Below, piece after piece: positions 54,258-63,703 of a stretch of 64,000 bases of DNA. The notes below the pieces were generated by a model, which saw only the letters and a program-made list of their open reading frames with translations, did no database searches and was not told where the DNA came from. The stretch is from Williamsia soli (GTDB taxonomy: Bacteria; Actinomycetota; Actinomycetes; Mycobacteriales; Mycobacteriaceae), in NCBI RefSeq assembly GCF_017377795.1, contig NZ_JAFRDR010000004.1:248001-312000 (forward strand), in the 5' to 3' direction. Each line of letters starts with the position of its first letter. Within the stretch, counting starts at the first letter, position 1. The translations under genes were made by a program, and so were the position numbers.

Positions 54258-54272
54258 TGGCAACCATTTTCA
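54258..54272. promoter_or_regulatory. Possible Zur box in the smtB/glyS spacer
   Basis: TGGCAACCATTTTCA resembles the mycobacterial Zur palindrome TGAAAATNATTTTCA; the right half is exact, the left half degenerate. It lies 35-49 bases upstream of smtB, where Zur or SmtB control would be expected. Confidence 0.4.
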
Positions 54273-54351
54273 TATGCGCTCGACGCTATGTCAACCGCGC
54301 CCTGCTCGCGGCAAGTGTCCGGCGGGCGAAAGGCGCGCCCGTGGCGACCGA

Positions 54352-54357
54352 TAGGCT
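54352..54357 (+). promoter_or_regulatory. -10 element giving a probable leaderless glyS message
   Basis: TAGGCT ends seven bases before the GTG at 54364, and no Shine-Dalgarno lies in between. RNA would start at or next to the start codon. Confidence 0.5.
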
Positions 54358-54363
54358 GGGTAC

Positions 54364-55752
54364 GTGGCAGGCAAAACCAATCTTGTGGATTCCGTGGTCA
54401 ACCTCTCGAAGCGCCGGGGGTTGGTGTACCAGTGCGGCGAGATCTATGGCGGTACGAAATCGGCGTGGGACTACGGCCCCCTGGGTGTCGAGCTCAAGGA
54501 CAACATCAAAAAGCAGTGGTGGCGCAACATGGTCACCTCGCGCGACGACGTCGTCGGTCTCGACTCGTCGGTGATCCTGCCCCGCCAGGTGTGGGAGGCC
54601 TCCGGTCACGTCGAGACCTTCAGCGACCCCTTGGTGGAATCGCTGCACACTCACAAGCGCTATCGCGCCGATCACCTGATCGAGGCGTACGAGAACAAGC
54701 ACGGCCACCTGCCGCCCAACGGCCTGGCCGACATCAACGACCCCGACACCGGCCAGCCCGGCTCGTGGACCGAACCGCGTGCGTTCTCGGGTCTGCTGAA
54801 GACTTTTCTGGGCCCCGTCGACGATGAAGCGGGACTTCATTACCTGCGTCCGGAGACCGCGCAGGGCATCTTCATCAACTTCAAGAACGTGATGACGACG
54901 GCGCGCAAGAAGCCGCCGTTCGGCATCGGCCAGATCGGCAAGAGCTTCCGGAATGAGATCACCCCGGGCAACTTCATCTTCCGGACTCGCGAGTTCGAGC
55001 AGATGGAGATGGAATTCTTCGTCAAGCCCGGCGACGACGAGAACTGGCACCAGTACTGGATCGACTACCGCCACCAGTGGTACGTCGACCTGGGAATCGA
55101 CCCTGACAACCTGCGTCTCTTCGATCACCCCAAAGAGAAGCTCTCGCATTACTCCAAGCGCACGGTGGACGTGGAGTACCGGTTCGGGTTCGCCGGTGGC
55201 GAGTGGGGCGAGCTCGAGGGTGTGGCCAATCGCACCGACTTCGACCTCAGTACCCATATGAAGCATTCCGGCGAGGATTTGTCGTTCTTCGATCAGGCGT
55301 CCGGCGAGAAGTACGTGCCGTACGTCATCGAACCGGCTGCGGGACTGACTCGATCGCTCATGGCATTCCTGTGCGATGCGTACACCGAGGAGCAGGTTCC
55401 GAATGCCAAGGGCGGCACCGATTCCCGCACGGTGCTGAAGCTGGATCGACGGCTGTCGCCGGTCAAGGTCGCGGTGCTTCCGCTCTCTCGCAACGAGCAG
55501 CTCTCGCCGAAGGCGAAAGACCTGGCAGCGGAATTACGGAACTACTGGAACGTCGACTTCGACGACGCGCAGGGCATCGGCAAGCGGTATCGCCGCCAGG
55601 ACGAAGTCGGTACCCCGTTTTGCGTCACCGTCGACTTCGACACCCTCGACGATCAGGCCGTCACGGTGCGCGAACGCGACACCATGACGCAGGAACGAGT
55701 GGCGCTCGACAAGGTTGTCGAGTACCTCGCCCCGCGACTGATCGGCTGCTGA
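54364..55752 (+). CDS. glyS: Glycyl-tRNA synthetase (dimeric class II)
   Basis: 462 residues. Class II motifs: [13 protein letters not shown], the [10 protein letters not shown] active-site stretch, [20 protein letters not shown] (motif 2 region) and the C-terminal anticodon-binding domain with VKVAVLPLS. This is the eukaryote/actinobacterial alpha2 type, not the alpha2beta2 type. GTG start. Confidence 0.97.
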   Translation: MAGKTNLVDSVVNLSKRRGLVYQCGEIYGGTKSAWDYGPLGVELKDNIKKQWWRNMVTSRDDVVGLDSSVILPRQVWEASGHVETFSDPLVESLHTHKRYRADHLIEAYENKHGHLPPNGLADINDPDTGQPGSWTEPRAFSGLLKTFLGPVDDEAGLHYLRPETAQGIFINFKNVMTTARKKPPFGIGQIGKSFRNEITPGNFIFRTREFEQMEMEFFVKPGDDENWHQYWIDYRHQWYVDLGIDPDNLRLFDHPKEKLSHYSKRTVDVEYRFGFAGGEWGELEGVANRTDFDLSTHMKHSGEDLSFFDQASGEKYVPYVIEPAAGLTRSLMAFLCDAYTEEQVPNAKGGTDSRTVLKLDRRLSPVKVAVLPLSRNEQLSPKAKDLAAELRNYWNVDFDDAQGIGKRYRRQDEVGTPFCVTVDFDTLDDQAVTVRERDTMTQERVALDKVVEYLAPRLIGC

Positions 55753-55755
55753 CAC

Positions 55756-55796
55756 AGGGCACCGCTGCCTATGATCGCTGTAGGCAACGGTGCCTT
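55756..55796 (+). terminator. Strong stem-loop after glyS
   Basis: 14-base arms (55758-55771 and 55781-55794) with one mismatch around a 9-base loop, closed by further A-T and G-T pairs. There is no clear U-run behind it. Probably ends or attenuates glyS transcription before the gene at 55815. Confidence 0.65.
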
Positions 55797-55814
55797 GTCG
55801 AGTTGGGAGCGCTC

Positions 55815-56315
55815 GTGAATGCAGTTCTGAAGTCCCTGTCCGAAGATGAGTACGTGCTGATTCGGAAGACCAAGAAGAAGCAGCTGGCCGATCTCGACGA
55901 AGAGCGGTTGATCAAGCTCCACACGAGGATTCGGCGTGCTCGCAACAAACATGTGACCAATTACCGGCAGGCTGGCGCCGCCAAGGTCGCGAAAAAAGGT
56001 GGCAGGGGCGCTGCTCGACCGGCCAACAAGCACAACGCCGCGAAAGCGGAGGCCTTCGAGGCGGCCCTGGGTCGGGTCAGCAAACGGCTGAGCGCTGTTG
56101 CCAAACGCAGTGCCGCCGAACTCAAGGACGCGCGGCTGAAGGCGGCGAGTGGGAAGTCGACGAAGCCGAGCTCCGGCGCCAAGGGGCAGGGCAAGGTCAT
56201 CTCCGCAGGTAAAGACCGGGTCGATGCCACCCGAACGTCCCCGGGACGCAAAAAGCACGAGGCGTCGTCGAAGGCGGCAGGCAAGCGCCGGCAGGCCAAG
56301 AAAGACAACCGGTAA
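55815..56315 (+). CDS. Lys/Ala-rich basic protein of unknown function
   Basis: 166 residues, GTG start with GGGAGC upstream. The N-terminal ~65 residues look like a defined domain (LSEDEYVLIRKTKKKQLADL, EERLIKLHTRIRRARNKHVT). The rest is a low-complexity tail rich in Lys, Ala, Ser and Gly (KRLSAVAKRSAAELKDARLK). The charge suggests nucleic acid or polyanion binding, as in histone-like tails. No family is recognised with confidence. Confidence 0.7.
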   Translation: MNAVLKSLSEDEYVLIRKTKKKQLADLDEERLIKLHTRIRRARNKHVTNYRQAGAAKVAKKGGRGAARPANKHNAAKAEAFEAALGRVSKRLSAVAKRSAAELKDARLKAASGKSTKPSSGAKGQGKVISAGKDRVDATRTSPGRKKHEASSKAAGKRRQAKKDNR

Positions 56316-56459
56316 CCGACCTGTCAGCGGGTCTGGACCGGCCCGCTGACCGTTGAACTGTCTCAATTCGGCCAAGTCTGGGATACTCGGCATTCGTAGT
56401 GAGTCGTCGGGTCGCGCATGGGGTGCGGCCGGCAGTGGCGGCGAGAGAGTGGGTAAATC

Positions 56460-56942
56460 GTGTCCGTGAGTGGAAAAATCGTTCATTTCGATGCCAACAA
56501 GGGCTTCGGATTCTTGGCACCCGACGCCGGTGGCTCGGATGTCTTCTTGCACATCAATGACATCGACATCGACGAGCATTCGCTCAAGCCCGGTGCCGCA
56601 GTCGAATTCGACATCGAAGAGACGGACCGCGGTTCCAAGGCGGTCAATCTCGTCGTGACCGGTGGGGCACCGGCCGGCGCACCGGATCGCCCTCGGCGTA
56701 CCGAAGGCGCTCGCGACGGCGGACGCCCGGATCGTCGGCATGATGATCGCGGTAGCGCCCGTGACGATCGACGCAAGCCTGCCCGCAGCGGCGATGCAGC
56801 AACACTCGACTCCGGCACGTTCTCCGAGGAGATCACCGAACTGCTGCTCGACGCCTCGGGCACTCTGACCGCGGCGCAGATCCTTGCGATCCGGCAGCGC
56901 GTCACCGACTTCGCCATCGCCCGGGGTTGGGTGTTTGACTGA
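56460..56942 (+). CDS. Cold-shock-domain protein with C-terminal extension
   Basis: 160 residues. N-terminal cold-shock fold with the RNA-binding pair KGFGFLAPD and DVFLHIND (about 5-65). An Arg/Asp/Gly-rich linker (about 70-110) follows, then a compact C-terminal segment ([20 protein letters not shown]). Longer than CspA-type proteins (~67 residues), as in the mycobacterial CspB-type. GTG start. Its stop overlaps a possible TTG start of dgt. Confidence 0.88.
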   Translation: MSVSGKIVHFDANKGFGFLAPDAGGSDVFLHINDIDIDEHSLKPGAAVEFDIEETDRGSKAVNLVVTGGAPAGAPDRPRRTEGARDGGRPDRRHDDRGSARDDRRKPARSGDAATLDSGTFSEEITELLLDASGTLTAAQILAIRQRVTDFAIARGWVFD

Positions 56943-56949
56943 CCGTTCG

Positions 56950-58254
56950 GTGACCGACTTGTCCGCGGGGTTGCCGCCGCAGGTCCTTCGCGCCGAGTAT
57001 GATGAGTCCGACGTCGAGCGGCTCGTACCCGAAGGGGCGAAGGTCGCGGGGCTGGCTGGTACCCGAAATGACTACCGCAGTGCCTTTGCGCGCGACCGCG
57101 CGCGGGTGCTGCATTGTGCGGCGCTGCGTCGTCTCGCGGACAAGACCCAGGTGGTCGGCCCGCACGAAGGTGACACACCGCGCACCCGGCTGACCCATTC
57201 GCTCGAGGTCGGGCAGATCGGTCGCGGCATCGCAATCGGCGTCGGCTGCGACCCCGACCTGGTTGATCTGGCCGGCCTCGCACACGACATCGGCCATCCG
57301 CCGTACGGACACAACGGCGAACGTGCACTCGACGAAGTCAGTACCGACTTCGGCGGATTCGAAGGTAATGCGCAGAATCTGCGCATCCTCACCCGTCTGG
57401 AGCCGAAACTCCTTGATGCGCAAGGTCGCAGCGTGGGACTGAACCTGACCCGTGCGTCGCTCGACGCCACGCTGAAGTACCCGTGGACCCGCCCGAAACC
57501 AGGTGCCAAGTTCGGCGCCTACGGTGATGATTCGGAAGTACTGGCCTGGATTCGGGGCGGCCGTAAAGACACCAGGCAGTCGCTCGAATGCCAAGTGATG
57601 GACTGGTCTGACGACGTCGCGTACTCGGTCCACGACGTCGAAGACGGCGTGATGGCCGGGCGTATCGATCTGCGGAGTCTCGGTGATCGAACCGAGCAGC
57701 GTGATCTCGCCGCGGTCGGGGTGAAGGAGTTCCCCGGGCTCGAGGAGAACGTCCTCATCGAGGCTGCCTCGCGCCTCTGGGAAATGGAGATCGTGCATGA
57801 CGTCGGCGACTACGACGGCACCCTGACCCGATTGGTTGCGCTCAAACGCCTGACCAGTGAGTTGGTCGGCCGCTTCGCCTCGGCGGCGATCACGATGACC
57901 CGGCGTGAGGCGGGGGAGTGTGGGATCAGCCGTTATCAGGCGGACCTGGTCATCCCGCCGATGGTCGCGGCCGAGGTCGCAGTCCTCAAGACGCTGGCCC
58001 TGCGGTTCATCTTCTCCGACGCCCGGCATCGCGCCCATCAGGCCCGCCAGCGGGACCGGATCCACCGCGTCGCCAACTGGCTGCTCCATGCCGCCCCGGG
58101 CGGGCTGGATCCGCTTCTGGTGCCCGACTGGCATGCCGCCGGCGACGACGCTGCCCGGATGAGGGTCATCATCGATCAGATCGCTTCGATGACCGAAGGC
58201 CGCCTCGAACGGATAGATCGTCAGAGCATGGGTGCCTCCGCACACCTGGGCTAG
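56950..58254 (+). CDS. dgt: Deoxyguanosinetriphosphate triphosphohydrolase-like protein
   Basis: About 434 residues from GTG 56950 (a TTG at 56935 would add five). HD domain: [25 protein letters not shown] and [15 protein letters not shown] carry the metal His/Asp residues. Hydrolyses dNTPs to nucleoside plus triphosphate, affecting dNTP pools. The short start matches the length of the mycobacterial protein. It directly precedes dnaG as in M. tuberculosis. Confidence 0.92.
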   Translation: MTDLSAGLPPQVLRAEYDESDVERLVPEGAKVAGLAGTRNDYRSAFARDRARVLHCAALRRLADKTQVVGPHEGDTPRTRLTHSLEVGQIGRGIAIGVGCDPDLVDLAGLAHDIGHPPYGHNGERALDEVSTDFGGFEGNAQNLRILTRLEPKLLDAQGRSVGLNLTRASLDATLKYPWTRPKPGAKFGAYGDDSEVLAWIRGGRKDTRQSLECQVMDWSDDVAYSVHDVEDGVMAGRIDLRSLGDRTEQRDLAAVGVKEFPGLEENVLIEAASRLWEMEIVHDVGDYDGTLTRLVALKRLTSELVGRFASAAITMTRREAGECGISRYQADLVIPPMVAAEVAVLKTLALRFIFSDARHRAHQARQRDRIHRVANWLLHAAPGGLDPLLVPDWHAAGDDAARMRVIIDQIASMTEGRLERIDRQSMGASAHLG

Positions 58255-58349
58255 CCCGGAAACGGGGCCTTCTGGCGAACAAACGCCCAGGTCAGCTCCG
58301 CCAAAACAGCACATCATCGGGGGTGGGGCGAGCACCTTCCAGTTCGGCC

Positions 58350-58355
58350 TAGACT
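58350..58355 (+). promoter_or_regulatory. -10 element giving a probable leaderless dnaG message
   Basis: TAGACT ends seven bases before the GTG at 58363 with no ribosome site between. The -35 is weak. Confidence 0.5.
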
Positions 58356-58362
58356 TGTCCTC

Positions 58363-60309
58363 GTGGCTGGCCGAATTCCCGATCGTGACATCACGGCTAT
58401 TCGTGAACGCGCACACATCGAGGAGATCGTCGGCGAGTACGTGGCGCTCCGCAAAGCGGGCGCCGATTCCCTCAAGGGCCTGTGTCCGTTCCACGACGAG
58501 AAGTCGCCGTCCTTCCACGTGCGACCCAACCACGGGCACTTCCACTGTTTCGGATGCGGCGAAGGCGGCGACGTCTACACGTTCCTGCAGAAGGTCGAGC
58601 ACGTCAGTTTTGTCGAGGCTGTCGAACAGCTGGCCGATCGGGTGGGTTACTCGATCAGCTTCGAAGGTGGTGGCACCAGCGTTGCCCGTGACCGGGGGAC
58701 CCGCGCCCGCCTGGTCGCCGCGAATGCCGCCGCGCAGAAGTATTACGCGGAGCAGCTCTCCACACCCGACGCGCAGACCGCCCGCGACTACCTGACCGAG
58801 CGTTCCTTCGACGGCGCGGTGGCGCTGAAGTTCGGCCTTGGCTACGCGCCTGCCGGCTGGGACAAGATGACCAAAGCGCTCCTGGCCCAAGGGTTCGAGT
58901 TCGCCGAGCTCGAAGCGGCGGGCCTCTCCAAGCAGGGACAGCGCGGCCCGATCGACCGGTTCCACCGTCGGCTGCTGTGGCCCATCAAGAACCTGGGCGG
59001 CGACATCATCGGGTTCGGCGCCCGCAAACTCTTCGACGACGACAACATGGGCAAGTACATGAACACCCCGGAGACGATGTTGTACAAGAAGTCTCAGGTG
59101 TTGTTCGGGCTCGACCATGCGAAGAAGCACATCGCCAAGGGGCACCAGGCGGTGGTGGTCGAGGGATACACCGATGTGATGGCCATGCATCTGGCAGGGG
59201 TCAACACCGCAATCGCGTCGTGCGGTACCGCGTTCGGTGAAGACCACCTTGCGCTGCTTCGGCGGCTGATGATGGACGACAGCTATTTCCGCGGTGAGGT
59301 CATCTACACGTTCGACGGCGACGATGCCGGAAAAGCCGCAGCGCTCAAAGCCTTTGAAGGTGAACAGAGCATCGCCGGACAGACGTTCGTCGCGGTCGCG
59401 CCCGACGGGATGGACCCGTGCGAGCTTCGGCAGAACCACGGCGACGCCGCGGTTCGCGATCTGATCGCCCGCCGCATCCCGATGTTCGAGTTCGCGGTGA
59501 AGGCGCTGCTCGGCACTTACGATCTCGACACCGCTGAGGGGCGGGTTCACGCGCTGCGTGAAGCGGTACCCGTGGTGGCCCGCATCCGCGACGTCGCGTT
59601 GCGGGACGAATACGCGCGGCAACTGGCCGGCTGGGTGGGCTGGGACGAAGTGGCGCAGGTCCTCAAACGGGTCCGCGAAGAGGCAGGCAAGCAGGCTAGG
59701 AACGCCCGCTCCGGCGGGCCCGACACCTCGAAGTCACGGGACCGCCGGGTGCAGTCTGTGGAGCCGGCCGCCCCCGTCGTGGATCCCGATTCCAAGATCC
59801 CGACGGTGCTGCGACCCCGCCCCTCGGATCCACGGTTATGGCCGCAGCGTGAAGCGCTCAAAGCCGCGCTGCAATATCCGGCCATCGCCGGCACCGTGTT
59901 CGATTCACTGCCCCCTGAGTGCTTCACCGAGCCCGCTTACCAGGTGATTCGCGAGGCGATTGCGACGGCCGGCGGAACCGGTGCTTCACACGGGGGAGCG
60001 CAGTGGGTCGACAGCGTCGGCCAGCTGGTGGAAGGCGCTGTGCTGGAGTCGTTGATGACCGAGTTGGCTGTCGAGCCGATGTCGGTGTCGGAGTACATGA
60101 TTCCGAGGTACATCGGGAGCGTCCTGGCACGGCTGCAGGAGGTCTGGGTGGGCTCGCAGATCGCGGACCTCAAATCAAAGCTGCGGCGAATGTCTCCTGG
60201 CGACGACCCCGATGCCTATAACGCGCTGTTCGGCGATCTGGTGGCACTTGAGGCCTACCGCCGTAGCCTTCTCGAACTGGCCGTGGGCCCGGATGAGAAC
60301 ACCGGCTAG
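58363..60309 (+). CDS. dnaG: DNA primase
   Basis: 648 residues. CHC2 zinc finger (CPFHDEKSPSFH...FHCFGCGEGG, about 41-65), the catalytic core, and a TOPRIM domain with VVVEGYTDVMAMH and a later FDGDDAGKAA (acidic metal ligands). The C-terminal helicase-binding domain runs from about residue 480. Synthesises RNA primers at the replication fork. GTG start. Confidence 0.97.
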   Translation: MAGRIPDRDITAIRERAHIEEIVGEYVALRKAGADSLKGLCPFHDEKSPSFHVRPNHGHFHCFGCGEGGDVYTFLQKVEHVSFVEAVEQLADRVGYSISFEGGGTSVARDRGTRARLVAANAAAQKYYAEQLSTPDAQTARDYLTERSFDGAVALKFGLGYAPAGWDKMTKALLAQGFEFAELEAAGLSKQGQRGPIDRFHRRLLWPIKNLGGDIIGFGARKLFDDDNMGKYMNTPETMLYKKSQVLFGLDHAKKHIAKGHQAVVVEGYTDVMAMHLAGVNTAIASCGTAFGEDHLALLRRLMMDDSYFRGEVIYTFDGDDAGKAAALKAFEGEQSIAGQTFVAVAPDGMDPCELRQNHGDAAVRDLIARRIPMFEFAVKALLGTYDLDTAEGRVHALREAVPVVARIRDVALRDEYARQLAGWVGWDEVAQVLKRVREEAGKQARNARSGGPDTSKSRDRRVQSVEPAAPVVDPDSKIPTVLRPRPSDPRLWPQREALKAALQYPAIAGTVFDSLPPECFTEPAYQVIREAIATAGGTGASHGGAQWVDSVGQLVEGAVLESLMTELAVEPMSVSEYMIPRYIGSVLARLQEVWVGSQIADLKSKLRRMSPGDDPDAYNALFGDLVALEAYRRSLLELAVGPDENTG

Positions 60310-60314
60310 TTCGA

Positions 60315-60560
60315 TCAGTTGTTGCGGCTCTCCTCGGGGCCGAGCACCGTCGTGGCGTCATCGATCTCCCGCAGCTCCGTCAACTTGGGCTGGGTGCTGA
60401 GCTTCTCGGACAGCTTCTGCCTGCCGACATCCACGGCCTTCTTGGTGGCGGGTGACTCTGCGACGGACCGGTAGGCGCGATTGATCTGCTCGTAGCGCTT
60501 GCGCCCTGCTTTTGCCCCGAGGACATAGCCGACGCCGAGGGCGGCGAGGAATCGAACCAT
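60315..60560 (-). CDS. Small YtxH-like membrane-associated protein
   Basis: 81 residues. One N-terminal hydrophobic segment (FLAALGVGYVLGAKAGRKRY), then a helical amphipathic stretch (AYRSVAESPATKKAVDVGRQ) and an acidic end. The GxxxGxKAGRxRYEQI pattern is common in small actinobacterial membrane proteins placed next to dnaG. Convergent with dnaG, five bases between stops. Weak ribosome site. Confidence 0.75.
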   Translation of the reverse strand: MVRFLAALGVGYVLGAKAGRKRYEQINRAYRSVAESPATKKAVDVGRQKLSEKLSTQPKLTELREIDDATTVLGPEESRNN

Positions 60561-60750
60561 AGGGACTCAGGCCTCCAGATGCTGTGCGACGCGGACACCG
60601 ACGTAGCGTCCGCAAATGTGGTTTCCCCATCCTGCCTGATCGAAACCGGAAGTGCGGAATCTCGCCTGCCCGCGGCCCCGCCACCAGCGCGATTTGGCAT
60701 GAGACCGCCCCTATGCGCTAAAGTCATTCACCGGCCCCAGGGTCAGATAT

Positions 60751-60823
60751 TCCCCCATAGCTCAATTGGCAGAGCTTCCGACTGTTAATCGGACGGTTAC
60801 TGGTTCGAGTCCAGTTGGGGGAG
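60751..60823 (+). tRNA. tRNA-Asn (anticodon GTT)
   Basis: 73-base cloverleaf: acceptor TCCCCCA/TGGGGGA, D-arm AGCTC...GAGC, anticodon GTT at 60784-60786, T-arm with GGTTCGAGTCC, discriminator G. The 3' CCA is not encoded. Confidence 0.96.
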
Positions 60824-60839
60824 CAAGTATTACCAGCGT

Positions 60840-60874
60840 AACGGCACTTTCCGGAAGATCGGAAGGTGCCGTTT
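60840..60874 (+). terminator. Rho-independent terminator after tRNA-Asn
   Basis: Stem AACGGCAC-T-TTCCG / CGGAA-G-GTGCCGTT around a short loop, followed by TTTC; 17 bases after the tRNA. Confidence 0.75.
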
Positions 60875-61054
60875 CTGCATCTACCCGTCGCTTGCCGATC
60901 GGGTGTCAGGCTGCGGGTAAGCACCGGCGAAGGTCGGGTGGCGAGCCCGGAACTCGCTTATGGTTCTCCTGAGGTCAGAACTCATCCGCGGTGGGTGAGC
61001 CACCCGACCGCGGGCTCTTCCAGGTTCAACACGTAGCTTCCGGAGGGTAATCAG

Positions 61055-62203
61055 TTGAGGTCAGAGACAGTGTCGCCGCCATCGATTCCGCAGTGGAGTA
61101 TGCCGCGCGGGGTCATCGTTCTGTTGGCCATCGCCGCGTTGGTTGTGACGATTGCCGGGATCAAGAGCTTTTCCGGGGTGGTCGGCCCGACATTTCTTGC
61201 GTTGATGCTCACCGTGGCGGTTCACCCGCTCCCGGGCTGGTTGCGCCGCAAAGGGTTTCCTGGGTGGCTCGCGCTGCTGACGACACTGCTCGCCGTGTGG
61301 GGAATCCTCGTGGCGCTGGTGGTCTCGCTGGTGTATTCGGTCGCAAAGTTGTCGACAATCCTCCCGCAGTACAGCGACAAGTTCGATGACATCGTCAACG
61401 ACTTACAGCAGACCCTGAGAGACCACGGCATCGGATCCGACCAGGTCCACAAACTGCTGTCGAATGTCGATTCGTCGAAGGTGATCTCCATCGTCAGCGA
61501 CATCGTCGGCAGTGCGCTCGGGGTGTTCTCGAACCTGGTGTTCGTCCTGGTGCTTCTGCTGTTCATGACGGTGGACGCGATCACCTACGACAAACGTATG
61601 ACCATCCTCGGCAACATGCGCCCAGATGTCGTCAGCGCGTTCCAGGGCTTTGCGTCCGGCACCCGTACCTACCTGATCGTGTCGACGGTCTTCGGCCTCA
61701 TCGTCGCGGTCCTGGACGTCGGGGTCCTGTGGGCGATGGGGATACCGCTGCCGTTCCTCTGGGGGCTGCTGGCGTTCATCACCAACTACATCCCCAACAT
61801 CGGATTCGTCATCGGCCTGGTGCCGCCTGCGCTGCTCGCGTTGCTCGACGGCGGCTGGGTGCTGATGCTGTGGGTGATCATCATCTACTCAGCCATCAAT
61901 GTGATCATTCAATCCATCATCCAGCCCAAGTTCGTCGGCGATGCCGTCGGACTGTCGGTGACCCTGACGTTCTTGTCGCTGGTGTTCTGGGCCTGGGTGC
62001 TCGGCCCACTCGGAGCCATCCTGGCCATCCCGCTGTCGCTCATGTGCAAGGCGCTGCTGATCGATATGGATCCCGCAACCCGGTGGGCGGATGTCTTGCT
62101 CAGTGATGCACCGCCTGAGGACGACCCATCGCCGCCCGACGACGGTGCCGGCAAGGCCGACGGCACTGCGCCGCCAGGCGATGCTCTCGCCGAACCGTTG
62201 TAG
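61055..62203 (+). CDS. AI-2E family transporter-like membrane protein
   Basis: 382 residues with about seven to eight membrane helices: an N-terminal pair (VIVLLAIAALVVTIAGIKSF; WLALLTTLLAVWGILVALVV), a long soluble loop (about 100-160), then paired helices ending with GAILAIPLSLMCKALL. This is the PerM/YdiK-type topology. TTG start with GGAGGG seven bases upstream. The C-terminal tail is Pro/Asp/Gly-rich. Family members include Na+/H+ antiporters and the AI-2 exporter TqsA; substrate unknown. Confidence 0.88.
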   Translation: MRSETVSPPSIPQWSMPRGVIVLLAIAALVVTIAGIKSFSGVVGPTFLALMLTVAVHPLPGWLRRKGFPGWLALLTTLLAVWGILVALVVSLVYSVAKLSTILPQYSDKFDDIVNDLQQTLRDHGIGSDQVHKLLSNVDSSKVISIVSDIVGSALGVFSNLVFVLVLLLFMTVDAITYDKRMTILGNMRPDVVSAFQGFASGTRTYLIVSTVFGLIVAVLDVGVLWAMGIPLPFLWGLLAFITNYIPNIGFVIGLVPPALLALLDGGWVLMLWVIIIYSAINVIIQSIIQPKFVGDAVGLSVTLTFLSLVFWAWVLGPLGAILAIPLSLMCKALLIDMDPATRWADVLLSDAPPEDDPSPPDDGAGKADGTAPPGDALAEPL

Positions 62204-62273
62204 GGCCGGTTTCACGGCGGTCGGCTCCGCTCGGTAGCATCAGCGAGGTTTGTGGCGGGCATCCGCCATGACT

Positions 62274-62347
62274 GGGGCGGTAGCTCAGTTGGTTAGAGCC
62301 GTGGACTCATAATCCATTGGTCGCGGGTTCGAGCCCCGCCCGCCCCA
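62274..62347 (+). tRNA. tRNA-Met (anticodon CAT)
   Basis: 74-base cloverleaf: acceptor GGGGCGG/CCGCCCC, D-arm AGCTCAGTTGGTTAGAGC, anticodon CAT at 62308-62310, T-arm GCGGGTTCGAGCCCCGC, discriminator A. Elongator Met is most likely; a lysidine-modified Ile(CAT) tRNA cannot be fully excluded. No encoded CCA. Confidence 0.93.
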
Positions 62348-62425
62348 CTCGTGTCGGCCGTGTTTGCCGACGACCGTGCTCGTGGCCGGCGCCACTGCTC
62401 TGTGTAGGCGACACTTCCTCCGACT

Positions 62426-63565
62426 TCAGTGGGCCCAGGCGCCGCGGTCCATCTGAAACCGGGGGGTGGGTTGCGCGGCACCGGTCACCAAGTCCGCGAT
62501 CATGCTGCCGATGAGCGGCGCGAACTTGGCGCCGTGACCCGAACACGTCGCTGCGACGATGAGCGGTCCGCTCCGGTCGAGGATGAAATCACCGTCGGGG
62601 GTCATCGTGATCAGGCCGCTGGATTCGGCGAGAGGCGTCGGTTCCAGGGCAGGCATCCATTCGGATACGAAGTCGACGACAGACTGCCTCTGTTCGTCGG
62701 TGATGCGTTGGTCGCGGACCTCGGTGGTGGTGACGTCGCCGTCGTGAAAGCATCCGACCTTCATGGCGGGTATTGGTACGTCGGCTCCCGATGACATGCC
62801 GTACATCTGCTTGCCGTTCTTGTGGACAAAGGTGGGAAGCGGCTGCTCGCCCGGTCGCAGCGCGAAATGGAAGGTCTGCTGCTGTCGAATCGTCAAGGGC
62901 GGCAGCACCGGCTCGGAGTTACCTGCGAACTCGGCAACTGCGGACGAGAAATCCGGGAGCCATGCGCCTGTCGTCAGGACCGCGACGTCGGCGATGATCT
63001 GATCGCCGCCCGCGCTGTGCAAGGCAACCTCCCCGGACGGCACCACATTGGCATCGACGACCCGCGTCATCGGCAAGATCTGCGCTCCTGCTGCCACGGC
63101 CAACGACGTCGCCGCGACGATGGTGCTCTCGGGATCGAACACACCGGCACACGCATGAAATATCGCGTCGGTCGTGAACCGCATTCCCGGCCAGCGTATC
63201 TCGGCCTGGCGGGCGGAGAGCAGTTCATTGGGGACGCCGTGCGCGGTCATCAGGGAGGACAACGTCTCTGCGTCGTAGTCCGGACCGTGGTCGATGCCGC
63301 CGGTTCCGGTCAACAGCTGCGTGCCGGACTCCTCCTGCAGCCGTTGCCACTGCTCGAGGGCCAGTCCGGTCATCGCCGCGTACAACGGATCGGCATAGGC
63401 GCGCCGAAAGCTGCGCGAACGACCGTGGGAGCTGCCGTGATCATGTCCGACCTCGTAGGCCTCGAGAATGGCAACGGACAACCCTCGGGAGGCCAATTGC
63501 CAAGCGGCGCATGACCCCATCAGTCCCGCGCCGACGATCGCGACGTCAACCCGGTGAATGCTCAT
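62426..63565 (-). CDS. MTOX/sarcosine oxidase-like FAD oxidoreductase
   Basis: 379 residues from ATG 63565 (MSIHRVDVAIVGAGLMGSCA, a GxGxxG FAD motif); a longer reading to 63646 adds a hydrophilic stretch. HGSSHGRSRSFRRAY is the MTOX/monomeric sarcosine oxidase signature loop, and CSGHGAKFAPLIG the second flavin contact. In the covalently flavinylated enzymes a Cys precedes YT-x-T-x-D; here the aligned stretch reads SGLITMTPDGDF with Gly at that place, so FAD is probably not covalently bound. It should oxidise a secondary amine or N-methyl amino acid. Directly follows tRNA-Met on the opposite strand. Confidence 0.87.
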   Translation of the reverse strand: MSIHRVDVAIVGAGLMGSCAAWQLASRGLSVAILEAYEVGHDHGSSHGRSRSFRRAYADPLYAAMTGLALEQWQRLQEESGTQLLTGTGGIDHGPDYDAETLSSLMTAHGVPNELLSARQAEIRWPGMRFTTDAIFHACAGVFDPESTIVAATSLAVAAGAQILPMTRVVDANVVPSGEVALHSAGGDQIIADVAVLTTGAWLPDFSSAVAEFAGNSEPVLPPLTIRQQQTFHFALRPGEQPLPTFVHKNGKQMYGMSSGADVPIPAMKVGCFHDGDVTTTEVRDQRITDEQRQSVVDFVSEWMPALEPTPLAESSGLITMTPDGDFILDRSGPLIVAATCSGHGAKFAPLIGSMIADLVTGAAQPTPRFQMDRGAWAH

Positions 63566-63703
63566 CGAGACAGATCCCACTCTGTCTGTGATGTGCCCAT
63601 CGAAATCCCCACCCTTGTTGTCCTTCGAGGACCACTGTTGGGTCACTGCCTAAACAGGATGGAACGCCGGACGGTGGTTGTCCACTCGAACGAGGGCGCC
63701 TGT

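Noticed and set aside
56902-59622. 906-codon open frame on the minus strand across dgt and dnaG
   Set aside because: It is fully antisense to two well-recognised genes with intact motifs, and has the Arg/Gly/Val/His-rich composition of a high-GC mirror frame. No family match.
60751-60874. tRNA-Asn as an integration site of a mobile element
   Set aside because: No integrase, direct repeat of the tRNA 3' end, or foreign gene content was seen nearby; a terminator follows directly.
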